64,000 nucleotides of DNA from positions 1 to 64,000 of the forward strand of contig CAMDCX010000003.1 of assembly GCA_945890715.1 (NCBI GenBank), in the 5' to 3' direction. This stretch comes from PVC group bacterium (GTDB lineage Bacteria; Verrucomicrobiota; Kiritimatiellia; CAIKKV01; CAITUY01). The translations under genes were made by a program, and so were the position numbers. Of this stretch, positions 25,988-34,065 are shown piece by piece; position 1 is the stretch's first letter; the number at the start of each line of letters is the position of its first letter. The notes beneath the pieces are model-generated. The model had not been told where the DNA came from. It worked only from the letters and a program-made list of their open reading frames with translations, and ran no database searches.

Positions 25988-27112
25988 ATGGCCGGAAAAA
26001 TGAAAAATGTTCTGGTGGCGCTGGAATTCTACCGGGGGCCTCTGTTTGAGGGAATTGCGGAATATGCCCGATCGCACCACTGGCACCTGTCTTTGGAAAT
26101 GCTACATAATCCTGGAAACATCCCTTGGGGGTGGGATGGCGATGGAATCCTCACCATGCTCATCCGTGACGAAACCGCCCTGTTGAAATTTCTACAGAAA
26201 ACTAAAAAGCCCACTGTCAATCTGGAGGGCCGACGACTGACCACCTCCTATCCCCGGGTTCTCAGCGACACGAAAAAGGCAGCAGAAATGGCCTTTCATT
26301 ATTTCAGGGGAAAAGGATTTGAGCACTTCGCCTTCTATGGCATTGAACATTCCGTGCGCGGTCGCGACTTTGCCCTTGTTACACAGGCCAACGGCTATCC
26401 TTGCACGTTCCTGCTCGAGGGCGCGGTTTCATGGAGGACGCAGCTGGCCGTCACCCGTCGTTGGCTCAAGGATCAACCCAAGCCCCTCGCTGTTCTTTGC
26501 TGGGCTGATTATGCCGGGGCACGCTTTGTCGATATGGCGCACAGTCTGGGATGGCGTATTCCCGATGATGTCGCCGTTCTGGGAATGGATAATGAGAACC
26601 GCATTTGTGATTGTGCAGCAGTTCGCCTATCCAGTATTCAGACCGACATTCAACGCGTTGGCATTCTGGGAGCCGGGCTTCTTGATCGCATTATGGCGGG
26701 CGAAGCCATTGAGCCCAAAAGCCAGCTCATCCCTCCCCGCGAAATCGTGGAACGCCACAGTACCGATACCTTTGCGGCAGACTCCCCGTTGGTAACTCAG
26801 GCCGTCCGGTTCATGAAAGAGCATCATCCGTCAGGAATTAATGTGGCATCCGTGGTCGCCGCCTGCGCCGTGTCACGGCGCGGTCTCGAAAAAGCGTTTC
26901 TCAACAGTTTAGGAAAAACCCCGTACCAGACGCTACTCCAGATCCGCATGTATAAAGCGCGCCTTCTGTTAAGGGAGGGACAAGAAAAAATTGCAACAGT
27001 CGCCCGTCTGGTTGGAATTCCGGACCCCAAGCACTTTTCCTCGCTCTTTCGCCATGAATACGGAGACGCGCCCCGCAATTACCGTCAGCGCTGGGAGCAA
27101 GCGAATCTCTGA
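25988..27112 (+). CDS. XylR-type AraC-family transcriptional regulator
   Basis: A 374-residue regulator. A LacI/periplasmic-binding-like sensor (about 5-255; VAVLGMDNENRICDCAAVRLSSIQ is the family hinge region) is fused to a C-terminal AraC double helix-turn-helix (about 270-370; KIATVARLVGIPDPKHFSSLFRHEYGDAPRNYR). This domain order is that of XylR of Escherichia coli, which binds a free sugar. It is transcribed away from the pfp-gnd-larA-uxaC operon and most likely activates it in response to a hexuronate or derived sugar acid. An alternative start is Met5. Confidence 0.88.
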   Translation: MAGKMKNVLVALEFYRGPLFEGIAEYARSHHWHLSLEMLHNPGNIPWGWDGDGILTMLIRDETALLKFLQKTKKPTVNLEGRRLTTSYPRVLSDTKKAAEMAFHYFRGKGFEHFAFYGIEHSVRGRDFALVTQANGYPCTFLLEGAVSWRTQLAVTRRWLKDQPKPLAVLCWADYAGARFVDMAHSLGWRIPDDVAVLGMDNENRICDCAAVRLSSIQTDIQRVGILGAGLLDRIMAGEAIEPKSQLIPPREIVERHSTDTFAADSPLVTQAVRFMKEHHPSGINVASVVAACAVSRRGLEKAFLNSLGKTPYQTLLQIRMYKARLLLREGQEKIATVARLVGIPDPKHFSSLFRHEYGDAPRNYRQRWEQANL

Positions 27113-27155
27113 GTTCAGCCTTCTCCATTGGCGTCCACTTTTATATCATCAGGCC

Positions 27156-28118
27156 ATGTCGCATTCACAAATCAACGGAACGGCGTTTCTTTATGACCCC
27201 ATTTTACAAAAACACAAAACGGGCTGCACGCATCCCGAAAAACGGCAGCGCCTCACCGCCATCATGAACGGACTAAAGCAAGCTGGGCTTTGGGAATTGC
27301 TCCAGCATCCCGCCATCCGGCCAGCAACGGCGACAGACCTCACTACGATTCACGACCCACAGTATGTTGATCACATCCGGCAGGCGTGTGAAGCCGGAGA
27401 ACTCTTCGCGCCCGATGATGTCACCATCGGATCCCCTGGCACCTACGACGCCGCCCTGATGTCCGCTGGAGCAGTTTTAACCGCGATCGACACCGTAATG
27501 GCCGGTCAAGCCTCCAACGCCTTCTGTGCCGTACGTCCTCCAGGCCATCACGCAGAACGGAACCGAGCCATGGGATTCTGCTTTTTTAATAATGTTGCCA
27601 TCGGCGCAAAATACCTTCAGCAGCATCATGGCATCCGCCGCGTCGCCATTATTGATTGGGATGTGCATCACGGTAACGGCACGCAACAGGCCTTTTACGA
27701 CGACCCTTCTGTATTTTATTTCAGCATTCATCAGCACCCTCTTTACCCGAACAGCGGGTGGTCTCATGAAACCGGAACCGGCAGGGGAAAAGGCTTCACC
27801 TTGAACTGCCCAGTCCCTGCAGGCTCCACCAACACAGACTACAATCGGGTATTCCAAGACTATCTCAGACCCGCGCTGGTGCGGTTCAGGCCGGAATTCA
27901 TACTAATCTCGGCGGGTTTTGATGCGCACCATGCCGATCCTCTCGCAGGCATAGCCCTCAACGAAAAGGGCTTTAAGGAACTGACCCACACCGTAATGAC
28001 GTTAGCAACGGAATACTCCGAAAACCGCCTCATTTCCGTGCTGGAGGGGGGCTACGATCTCACGGCACTCGCGGCGTGTGTCACGTCTCACATCGAAGCG
28101 CTTCTGGACGCTTCATGA
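27156..28118 (+). CDS. Histone-deacetylase-family (acetoin-utilisation-like) deacetylase
   Basis: A 320-residue class II-like HDAC-fold protein. The motif RPPGHHAE holds the catalytic histidine pair (H131, H132). Zinc ligands are D169 and H171 in DWDVHHGNGT and D256 in SAGFDAHHADP; the glycine-rich EGGYDL segment is near the C-terminus. Bacterial members deacetylate acetyl-polyamines, acetyl-lysine proteins or small amides. With speA on the same chromosome an acetylpolyamine substrate is conceivable but unsupported. The track start (26991) lies inside the regulator gene; ATG 27156 gives the typical family length. The gene converges with the NusG paralogue, 7 bases apart. Confidence 0.88.
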   Translation: MSHSQINGTAFLYDPILQKHKTGCTHPEKRQRLTAIMNGLKQAGLWELLQHPAIRPATATDLTTIHDPQYVDHIRQACEAGELFAPDDVTIGSPGTYDAALMSAGAVLTAIDTVMAGQASNAFCAVRPPGHHAERNRAMGFCFFNNVAIGAKYLQQHHGIRRVAIIDWDVHHGNGTQQAFYDDPSVFYFSIHQHPLYPNSGWSHETGTGRGKGFTLNCPVPAGSTNTDYNRVFQDYLRPALVRFRPEFILISAGFDAHHADPLAGIALNEKGFKELTHTVMTLATEYSENRLISVLEGGYDLTALAACVTSHIEALLDAS

Positions 28119-28125
28119 AAACCAG

Positions 28126-28647
28126 TTACACCGGCTCGAGAAATTCTATTCCAACCTCAACGGCCAGCGCCCGTCCGATCATCTCCACATTGAGCACCAC
28201 TTTAGTCCTGCCCTTGATCGTTTGAACCTGGCCCTCAAGCCCTTGGAAGGGTCCTTTTCGGATTAAAACACGCCTTCCGGCCTGAAAGGCTGCACAAGCA
28301 TCCAGAGTCGGATCAATACTTAAGGCTTGCTGAACCTGGGCCAGCTCCCGAATCAGTTGATCCTGATTCTCCACCGGCAGAATTCTAACGACCATGTTAC
28401 TCTTAAGAACCGCACCCTTTTCAACTGGAGAGTAATTCACAAACACATAACCCGGGAAGACGGGCTTTTGAACGGTTACCTTCCGTCGCTGATAAATCTT
28501 CGTCTCCTCCCTAAGGGGAAGATCCACCGCTATCGAATGCGCCACGCAGTACTCCGAAAACTTTTTCTCGCACCGTGGTTTGGCATGCACCACGTACCAT
28601 TTGGAAAGCTCCCCGAGAGTGTTATGATCCATTTTGTGCTGCATCAT
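28126..28647 (-). CDS. NusG-family paralogue (specialised antiterminator)
   Basis: A 173-residue protein with an N-terminal NGN domain (WYVVHAKPRCEKK... FPGYVFVNY, about 17-108) and a C-terminal KOW domain (RKGPFQGLEGQVQTIKGRTKV, about 128-160). A separate canonical nusG lies at 58137, so this is a paralogue of the RfaH/UpxY/LoaP kind. Such factors bind RNA polymerase and suppress termination in a few long operons, often for surface polysaccharides. No such operon is adjacent, and it stands alone between an HDAC-like gene and a Nudix gene. GAGG lies about 8 bases before the first ATG. Confidence 0.82.
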   Translation of the reverse strand: MMQHKMDHNTLGELSKWYVVHAKPRCEKKFSEYCVAHSIAVDLPLREETKIYQRRKVTVQKPVFPGYVFVNYSPVEKGAVLKSNMVVRILPVENQDQLIRELAQVQQALSIDPTLDACAAFQAGRRVLIRKGPFQGLEGQVQTIKGRTKVVLNVEMIGRALAVEVGIEFLEPV

Positions 28648-28667
28648 TGAAAAATCCTCAACACGGC

Positions 28668-29177
28668 TTATTCCGTACGCTTTTCAGTTGGGCTGGTCAA
28701 GGCGATCTCACAACCCAGCATCTGATCCCTGTCGAACAGGAACCGCCCCATGAAGGGCTTTCCCTCAACAGCCAACGGAAGCCAGATCCGATCATCAGCC
28801 CACATATTGTAATAGGGGATTTCGGACAAAGGAAACCAAACAGGAACCGCCTCCCTGGTTTCCTGTGGCTGTCCCTCGATCCCGGTGGCAGTAAACACAT
28901 AACCAAGAATTGAATGACCGTCGACAAACTGAAACCACAGTTCACCGGCCGGCTGAACGCCCAACGGGGTGACTCTGATTTCCTCTTCCACTTCCCGAAT
29001 GGCGCCCTGAAGTGGGGTTTCTCCCTCCTCGACCCGCCCACCCGGCCCATTAAATTTTCCAGCTCCCAGTCCAAGCTTTTTATGAATCAGAAGAATTTGG
29101 CCACACCAAATAATCATCACCAGGGTCGCCCTCTCACGAGGGCACCAAGTGTCCCAATCAATATCGCTATAGTTCAT
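28668..29177 (-). CDS. Nudix hydrolase (MutT-like)
   Basis: A 169-residue protein with the Nudix box GGRVEEGETPLQGAIREVEEEI (GX5EX7REUXEEXGU pattern, final residues relaxed). Its N-terminus has ATLVMIIWCGQILLIHKK. The layout resembles 8-oxo-dGTP diphosphatases of the MTH1/MutT type, but the substrate cannot be fixed. The track begins at TTG 29189 inside the upstream terminator's U-run; ATG 29177 is preferred. It lies directly after the rplQ terminator, so it probably depends on read-through or its own promoter. Confidence 0.85.
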   Translation of the reverse strand: MNYSDIDWDTWCPRERATLVMIIWCGQILLIHKKLGLGAGKFNGPGGRVEEGETPLQGAIREVEEEIRVTPLGVQPAGELWFQFVDGHSILGYVFTATGIEGQPQETREAVPVWFPLSEIPYYNMWADDRIWLPLAVEGKPFMGRFLFDRDQMLGCEIALTSPTEKRTE

Positions 29178-29187
29178 GCCTAGTGCC

Positions 29188-29218
29188 AAAAAAAGACGCC
29201 GATATTGCTATCGGCGTC
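29188..29218 (-). terminator. Rho-independent terminator of the rplQ end
   Basis: On the minus strand, GACGCCGATA pairs perfectly with TATCGGCGTC around a 4-base loop and is followed directly by seven U residues. It lies about 40 bases beyond the rplQ stop and closes the ribosomal supercluster. Confidence 0.92.
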
Positions 29219-29259
29219 AGTAAAGAAACCCTTCTCAACCTAAACGGAAAATCTAAAAA

Positions 29260-29712
29260 TCAAGCGTCCTTAATGGGATCCGCAGATTTCTCCAAATCAT
29301 CCGCTTTCGTCTTGCGACGCTTATCCACGGGCGCCAAATTGACCCATTCCAAAAGAACCATTTCAGAACTGTCGCTTCCCCGGCGGCCAAGCTTAACAAT
29401 TCTCGTATATCCGCCCAGACGATCCCTATACTGGGGCGCAATAGTCGAAAAAAGCTTGTCCATATGCTTGCGATGACGCAGAACGGCGAGAGCTTGTCGC
29501 TTGCCCTTCATGAGCGCTTCAGGCGTGCCGGCTACAAGAGCTTTCTTCGCAACGGTAACCATTTTCTCCGCCAACATCCTGGCCTGACGAGCCTTGGGAA
29601 GGGTGGTTTTAATCCGTTGCTCTTCAATAAAATTTGCCACCAACGAGCTGAGCAACGCTTTACGCGCCTCTGCCGGCCGGCCTAGTTTAACCATGTTTTT
29701 TTTATGTCGCAT
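29260..29712 (-). CDS. rplQ: 50S ribosomal protein L17
   Basis: A 150-residue protein with the family start MRHKKNMVKLGRPAEARKALLSSL, here with Lys-Asn where most have xLGR, and the TTLPKARQARMLAEKMVTVAKK block. The C-terminal part (GYTRIVKLGRRGSDSSEMVLLEWV) is typical. A tail of about 25 residues rich in Lys and Asp follows the conserved core (usual length 115-130). It is the last gene of the alpha operon and of the whole cluster; a terminator follows. Confidence 0.96.
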   Translation of the reverse strand: MRHKKNMVKLGRPAEARKALLSSLVANFIEEQRIKTTLPKARQARMLAEKMVTVAKKALVAGTPEALMKGKRQALAVLRHRKHMDKLFSTIAPQYRDRLGGYTRIVKLGRRGSDSSEMVLLEWVNLAPVDKRRKTKADDLEKSADPIKDA

Positions 29713-29789
29713 TACTGACTCCCGACAATATCCAGTCGTGATTGAGAATACCCGACCTGAACTCTTCAGTCTTCAATCGTGTTAACGGC

Positions 29790-30812
29790 TCAGGCTTTTT
29801 CCTTGGCGGCTTCTTGCCCCTTCAGAATCTTAATCACATCCTCGTCGAACTTAACCCCCAGACCCAACCCGAGATCCTGAAGTTTCGCCTTAATCTCATT
29901 CAGTGATTTCTTTCCGAAATTTCGATATTTCAGCATCTCTGCCTCAGACTTCTGGGCAAGCTGACCCACCGTAGTGATGTTGGCGTTATTCAGACAATTG
30001 GCAGCCCTCACACTAAGTTCAATTTCATTGACACTCATGTTCAACGTCTTCAAAAGCTGCTCGCGCGCAATATCCACCTTAGCCTCAACATCTTCAAACT
30101 CGACAACATTCTTGTCATAGTTCACGAACACATCAAGGTGATGCCGAAGCACCGCTGAAGCAACTGTCACGGCGTCATCAGGAGTTATCCTCCCGTCGGT
30201 AGTTACCTCGAGAACAAGTTTGTCATAATCCGTGCGTTGCCCAACACGGGTATTTTCAATAAAAAAGTTAACCCGTTTGACCGGCGAGAAGATGGAGTCG
30301 ATCGGGATTCGTCCAATATCCTGATTCTCCTTCTTGTTCAGATCAGCGGGACAGAATCCACGCCCAACTCGGATCTCCAAGGTCATATCCAACACCCCAT
30401 CACTAGACAGGGTGGCAATATGCTGATTTGGATTCAACACTTCGATGGTGCCATCCGTCTGAATATCGCTGGCCTTGACCTCACGCGCACCCTTCACCTT
30501 GAGATGAAGCTGCTTGGAGTCACGGTTCTGGGACTTCAATAGCACCTTCTTGAGATTCAGAATAATATCAGTAACATCTTCCACTACACCCGGAAGAGCG
30601 CAAAATTCATGCGGGGCACCCTCGATACGAACTGAGGAAATCGCCGCCCCTTCCAGAGACGACAATAACACTCTTCGCAACGAATTTCCGATGGTTCGTC
30701 CATAACCCACTTCAAGGGGTTCGGCAACAAAGCGCGTGAATGTCGGCGTGGCCGAAGCTTCATCTTTCACTAGACGCTTGGGCATTTCGAACTTGCTCAG
30801 TCTGATTGGCAT
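29790..30812 (-). CDS. rpoA: DNA-directed RNA polymerase subunit alpha
   Basis: A 340-residue subunit. The N-terminal dimerisation domain (about 1-235) has EPLEVGYGRTIGNSLRRVLLSSLEGAA. The C-terminal domain (about 255-330) has the helix-hairpin-helix block ELSVRAANCLNNANITTVGQL and RNFGKKSLNEI, which contacts UP elements and activators. The usual length is about 330. It is part of the alpha operon rpsM-rpsK-rpsD-rpoA-rplQ. Confidence 0.98.
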   Translation of the reverse strand: MPIRLSKFEMPKRLVKDEASATPTFTRFVAEPLEVGYGRTIGNSLRRVLLSSLEGAAISSVRIEGAPHEFCALPGVVEDVTDIILNLKKVLLKSQNRDSKQLHLKVKGAREVKASDIQTDGTIEVLNPNQHIATLSSDGVLDMTLEIRVGRGFCPADLNKKENQDIGRIPIDSIFSPVKRVNFFIENTRVGQRTDYDKLVLEVTTDGRITPDDAVTVASAVLRHHLDVFVNYDKNVVEFEDVEAKVDIAREQLLKTLNMSVNEIELSVRAANCLNNANITTVGQLAQKSEAEMLKYRNFGKKSLNEIKAKLQDLGLGLGVKFDEDVIKILKGQEAAKEKA

Positions 30813-30863
30813 GGTTCAATCCTTTTCCGGGAACAGCCTCACCATCCCCCGGTGCGAATATCT

Positions 30864-31487
30864 TTATTTAGAGTACAATTCAACGATCAACTGCTCATTG
30901 ACGAAGGGTGCTATTTCGTCCCTCGTCGGAACCCGTAACACCTCGCCCTTGAGGGCTTCCTTATCCAACGACAACCACGACGAAAGCTCGCCGCTTCGGG
31001 CATCCAGAACCCGCTTCACAGCATCCTGACTTTGCTTCCGCCCCTTGACCTCAATGCGGTCTCCCGCTTTCAAGGTCATAGAGGGCACATCGGAACGCTT
31101 TCCGTTCACGGTGACATGTCCGTGCAAAACCAACTGACGCGCATTGCGACGTGAAGCGGAAAATCCCAACCTGAAAACCAAATTATCCAACCGCATTTCA
31201 AGAAGCTGCAAAAGCATCTCACCCGTCACGCCGCGCTTTCGCAAGGCTCTCTGGAAAAAAAGTTTAAACTGACCTTCTTGAAGACCGTAAAACCGGCGCA
31301 ACCGCTGCTTTTCGCGCAACTGAACACCATAGTCCGACTTCTTGGAAGGACGCGCGCCATGCACGCCGGGGGCTGGACGTCCCGTTTCAACGGCACACTT
31401 TGACATGCGGCAACGATCACCCTTAAGAAATAGCTTCAAGCCTTCGCGTCGGCAAAGTTTGCATGCTGGCCCTGTATATCTACCCAT
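30864..31487 (-). CDS. rpsD: 30S ribosomal protein S4 (zinc-binding form)
   Basis: A 207-residue primary 16S rRNA-binding protein. The N-terminus carries four cysteines, C9, C12, C26 and C31 (ACKLCRREG, DRCRMSKC), the zinc form of S4. The S4 RNA-binding domain (RLDNLVFRLGFSASRRNARQLVLHGHVTVNG) lies at about 97-150. It may also act as an operon repressor, as in Escherichia coli. It lies 51 bases upstream of rpoA. Confidence 0.97.
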   Translation of the reverse strand: MGRYTGPACKLCRREGLKLFLKGDRCRMSKCAVETGRPAPGVHGARPSKKSDYGVQLREKQRLRRFYGLQEGQFKLFFQRALRKRGVTGEMLLQLLEMRLDNLVFRLGFSASRRNARQLVLHGHVTVNGKRSDVPSMTLKAGDRIEVKGRKQSQDAVKRVLDARSGELSSWLSLDKEALKGEVLRVPTRDEIAPFVNEQLIVELYSK

Positions 31488-31515
31488 TCGAATTCTCCTG
31501 TTCTCTCAAAACCCT

Positions 31516-31995
31516 TTACACACGGCGGCGCTTACGAGGCCGGCAACCGTTGTGCGGCATCGGCGTCACATCCTTGATCGTGGTGATATTCAGCCCCGCA
31601 GACTGAATGGCACGGATGGCAGATTCACGACCCGCTCCCGGCCCCTGAACCCTCACTTCCACTTCCTGCATTCCGCGCGAAACCGCTTGTCGAGCCGCTT
31701 CCTGAGCCACAACACTGGCGGCAAATGCCGTACTCTTCCGCGAGCCTTTGAATCCAGCTCGTCCCGAGGTACTCCAGGCAACCACGCCACCCTTGCTGTC
31801 CGAAATTGAAATAATGGTGTTGTTGAATGTCGCCCGAATATGGACGATTCCAAAAGGCACCACACGACCCGCACGAACACGAGGCTGCCGGGTCGTACGA
31901 GTTGCACCCTCGGCACCCGCTTCAGGAGCCGGAGATCCCGCACCTTCCGGCTTGACGCCAGCTTGTTCTTCACCTTTTTCTTTAACATCTGCCAT
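31516..31995 (-). CDS. rpsK: 30S ribosomal protein S11 with N-terminal extension
   Basis: A 159-residue protein. The conserved core begins near residue 47 ([21 protein letters not shown]) and ends in the usual [12 protein letters not shown]. About 30 extra residues at the N-terminus are rich in Glu, Ala, Gly and Pro (usual length about 129). No internal Met occurs at the conventional start, so the extension appears to be translated. It binds the 16S platform near the decoding site. Confidence 0.96.
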   Translation of the reverse strand: MADVKEKGEEQAGVKPEGAGSPAPEAGAEGATRTTRQPRVRAGRVVPFGIVHIRATFNNTIISISDSKGGVVAWSTSGRAGFKGSRKSTAFAASVVAQEAARQAVSRGMQEVEVRVQGPGAGRESAIRAIQSAGLNITTIKDVTPMPHNGCRPRKRRRV

Positions 31996-32028
31996 TGCGA
32001 ACCCGACCTTTTTTAGTACTGATGTTCT

Positions 32029-32430
32029 TTACGTCTTTGCAGCTGCCCGCGCTTCTTTTCCGCGAACTGCACCCACCGTACGCCGTGGTCCCTTGCGGGT
32101 TCGCGCATTGGTGCTCGTGCGCTGGCCGCGTACCGGCAATCCTCGCTTATGGCGAATGCCCCGGTAACTACCGATGCTGATCAGCCGCCTGATATTCTGC
32201 GCCACTTCCCGTCGAAGATCACCCTCGATCCGGTAGTTGTTCTGAATTACATTTATAATTCGGGCCAATTCTTCATCCGTCAGATCATCAGCTTTTGTAG
32301 CCGGATCAATCTTGGCCTGATCAATCACTTCACGCGCCGTTGTCGGACCAATTCCATAAAGATAACGCAGGGAATATTCAATGCGCTTCTTACCGGGAAT
32401 ATCTACACCTAGTATTCTGGGCATGCCCAA
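32029..32430 (-). CDS. rpsM: 30S ribosomal protein S13
   Basis: A 133-residue protein with [22 protein letters not shown] and the C-terminal [18 protein letters not shown] block that reaches the P-site tRNA. The tail continues in a basic, Ala-rich run. It is the first large gene of the alpha operon after rpmJ, and its length is within the usual range. Confidence 0.97.
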   Translation of the reverse strand: MGMPRILGVDIPGKKRIEYSLRYLYGIGPTTAREVIDQAKIDPATKADDLTDEELARIINVIQNNYRIEGDLRREVAQNIRRLISIGSYRGIRHKRGLPVRGQRTSTNARTRKGPRRTVGAVRGKEARAAAKT

Positions 32431-32436
32431 TTCTCC

Positions 32437-32550
32437 TTAACCTTGCCTCTGCTTGTGTCGTGAATTGGTGCAGATTACCCGCACCACACCCCGGCGGCGC
32501 ACAACCTTGCAGCGCTCACAGATTCGTTTTACTGAACTTCTGACCTTCAT
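32437..32550 (-). CDS. rpmJ: 50S ribosomal protein L36 (zinc-binding form)
   Basis: A 37-residue protein too short for the ORF track. Read on the minus strand it starts [15 protein letters not shown] and ends NSRHKQRQG. The zinc ligands C11, C14, C27 and H32 are all present, so it is the C+ form. It lies between map and rpsM, the standard place (secY-adk-map-infA-rpmJ-rpsM), but infA is missing from that order. Confidence 0.95.
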   Translation of the reverse strand: MKVRSSVKRICERCKVVRRRGVVRVICTNSRHKQRQG

Positions 32551-32637
32551 CCGATGTCTCCATTCCAAAAAGAGTCGACCAAAATATCAATGGCCGCATC
32601 CAATGTCCACACCAAAATTCAACCGTTCGGCAGTCTT

Positions 32638-33384
32638 CTATACCACCGTCAAAATCTCCGGCCCCTCATCCCCTATCGCCACCGTGTGCTCAAAATGAGC
32701 GGATGGCTTCCTGTCAACAGTTCGAACTGTCCACCCGTCGGAAAGCACTTCGACCGCACTCTCACCCATGTTAACCATGGGCTCAATAGCCAGTGTCATT
32801 CCCGATTTTAACTTCGGACCCCTTCCCGGATTCCCGAAATTCGGAATCTGCGGATCCTCATGCATCTTTCGCCCTACCCCGTGCCCAACAAAATCCCGAA
32901 CCACTGAAAATCCAGCATTCACTACTACCATTTCAATGGCATGGGAAAGATCACCCAATCGTTTTCCAGAACGAGCCATTTCCACGCCGGCCTTCAGCGC
33001 CAGCTCGGTGGCGCGAACCAACCGGATCACCTCAGGATCCGTTACGCCCACCATCACGGTTGTCGCCGTATCCCCGACAAAACCATCATACACAACCCCG
33101 ACATCCAAACTCACGATTTGACCCATCTCAATCCTTCGACCACCCGGAATCCCATGAACCACTTCAGAGTCAATTGAAATGCATACATTTCCAGGATAAC
33201 CGCGGTATCCCAAAAATGCACTTTTTGCACCCAACGAGGCAATCAGCCTCTTCGCGACATCATCCAATTCAAGGGTCGTAATCCCAGGCGATATCCGACT
33301 CGCGATTTCATCACGCACCTTCGCCGCAATCCGCCCGCTTTCCCGCATCTTACGGATTTCATCGCGATTCTTGAGAATGATCAT
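32638..33384 (-). CDS. map: Methionine aminopeptidase type I
   Basis: A 248-residue metalloenzyme that removes the initiator methionine from new proteins. Metal ligands lie in SLDVGVVYDGFVGDTATT (two Asp), the GHGVGRKMHEDPQIPN histidine block, IEPMVNMG (Glu) and the final FEHTVAIGDEG (Glu). Its ATG overlaps the adk stop (ATGA), so translation is coupled. It has no N-terminal zinc-finger extension. Confidence 0.97.
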   Translation of the reverse strand: MIILKNRDEIRKMRESGRIAAKVRDEIASRISPGITTLELDDVAKRLIASLGAKSAFLGYRGYPGNVCISIDSEVVHGIPGGRRIEMGQIVSLDVGVVYDGFVGDTATTVMVGVTDPEVIRLVRATELALKAGVEMARSGKRLGDLSHAIEMVVVNAGFSVVRDFVGHGVGRKMHEDPQIPNFGNPGRGPKLKSGMTLAIEPMVNMGESAVEVLSDGWTVRTVDRKPSAHFEHTVAIGDEGPEILTVV

Positions 33385-34040
33385 GGCCGAACCAACGGCC
33401 CCGCCACCTGCAGAATATCGGAAACGGTATCCTGCCTCGCCCGGGAAGAATCTACACGAATTAAAACACCCTTTGCCTCATAATACGAGATTAGGGTCTC
33501 AGTCTGTTTCGTATACACATCTAACCGGTTTAAAATCGTCGCCTCGCTATCATCCGCGCGCTGGTAAAGCTCACCACCGCACACATCACAGACTCCATCC
33601 CGCTTTGGCGGAATATTGACAACATGAAACCCCTGCCCACATGAACGACACACGCGCCGCCCTGTTAACCGCGAAATCAGAAGATCACGCCCAGCTTCAA
33701 GTAAAAAAACAAAATTCACCTTGGAGGCGTGCTTTTCCAGAGTCTGATCCAACAGGCGCGCCTGCTCACGCGTACGCGGAAAACCGTCAAACATATAGGC
33801 CGCATCAGGACTCCCCTTCGCGAGACGCTCTTCCACAATTCCAACAATCACATCATCAGGCACAAGCTCTCCGCGCTTCATATATCCCTCAGCTTGACGC
33901 CCGACGGTTGTGGCATTCTTAACTGCCTCGCGCAACATATCTCCCGTCGACACATGAAGAAATGGGCTTACCGTACGGATCCCATCCGCGATCGTTCCTT
34001 TCCCTGCACCCGGCCCACCTAAAAGAATAATTGTTTTCAT
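33381..34040 (-). CDS. adk: Adenylate kinase (zinc-LID form)
   Basis: A 219-residue enzyme that interconverts ATP, AMP and ADP. It has the P-loop GGPGAGKGT, the AMP-binding STGDMLREAV and the DGFPRT motif. The LID domain carries CRSC and CDVC, the four-cysteine zinc site typical of gram-positive and many other long-type kinases. The track start (34109) lies in the secY overlap; MKTIILLGGPG at 34040 is preferred. Confidence 0.97.
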   Translation of the reverse strand: MKTIILLGGPGAGKGTIADGIRTVSPFLHVSTGDMLREAVKNATTVGRQAEGYMKRGELVPDDVIVGIVEERLAKGSPDAAYMFDGFPRTREQARLLDQTLEKHASKVNFVFLLEAGRDLLISRLTGRRVCRSCGQGFHVVNIPPKRDGVCDVCGGELYQRADDSEATILNRLDVYTKQTETLISYYEAKGVLIRVDSSRARQDTVSDILQVAGPLVRP

Positions 34041-34065
34041 GCTGCTAAAAGCCTCAAAACCATGA

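Noticed and set aside
32551-32637. Possible infA between map and rpmJ
   Set aside because: Only 87 bases are available and no IF-1-like frame is present.
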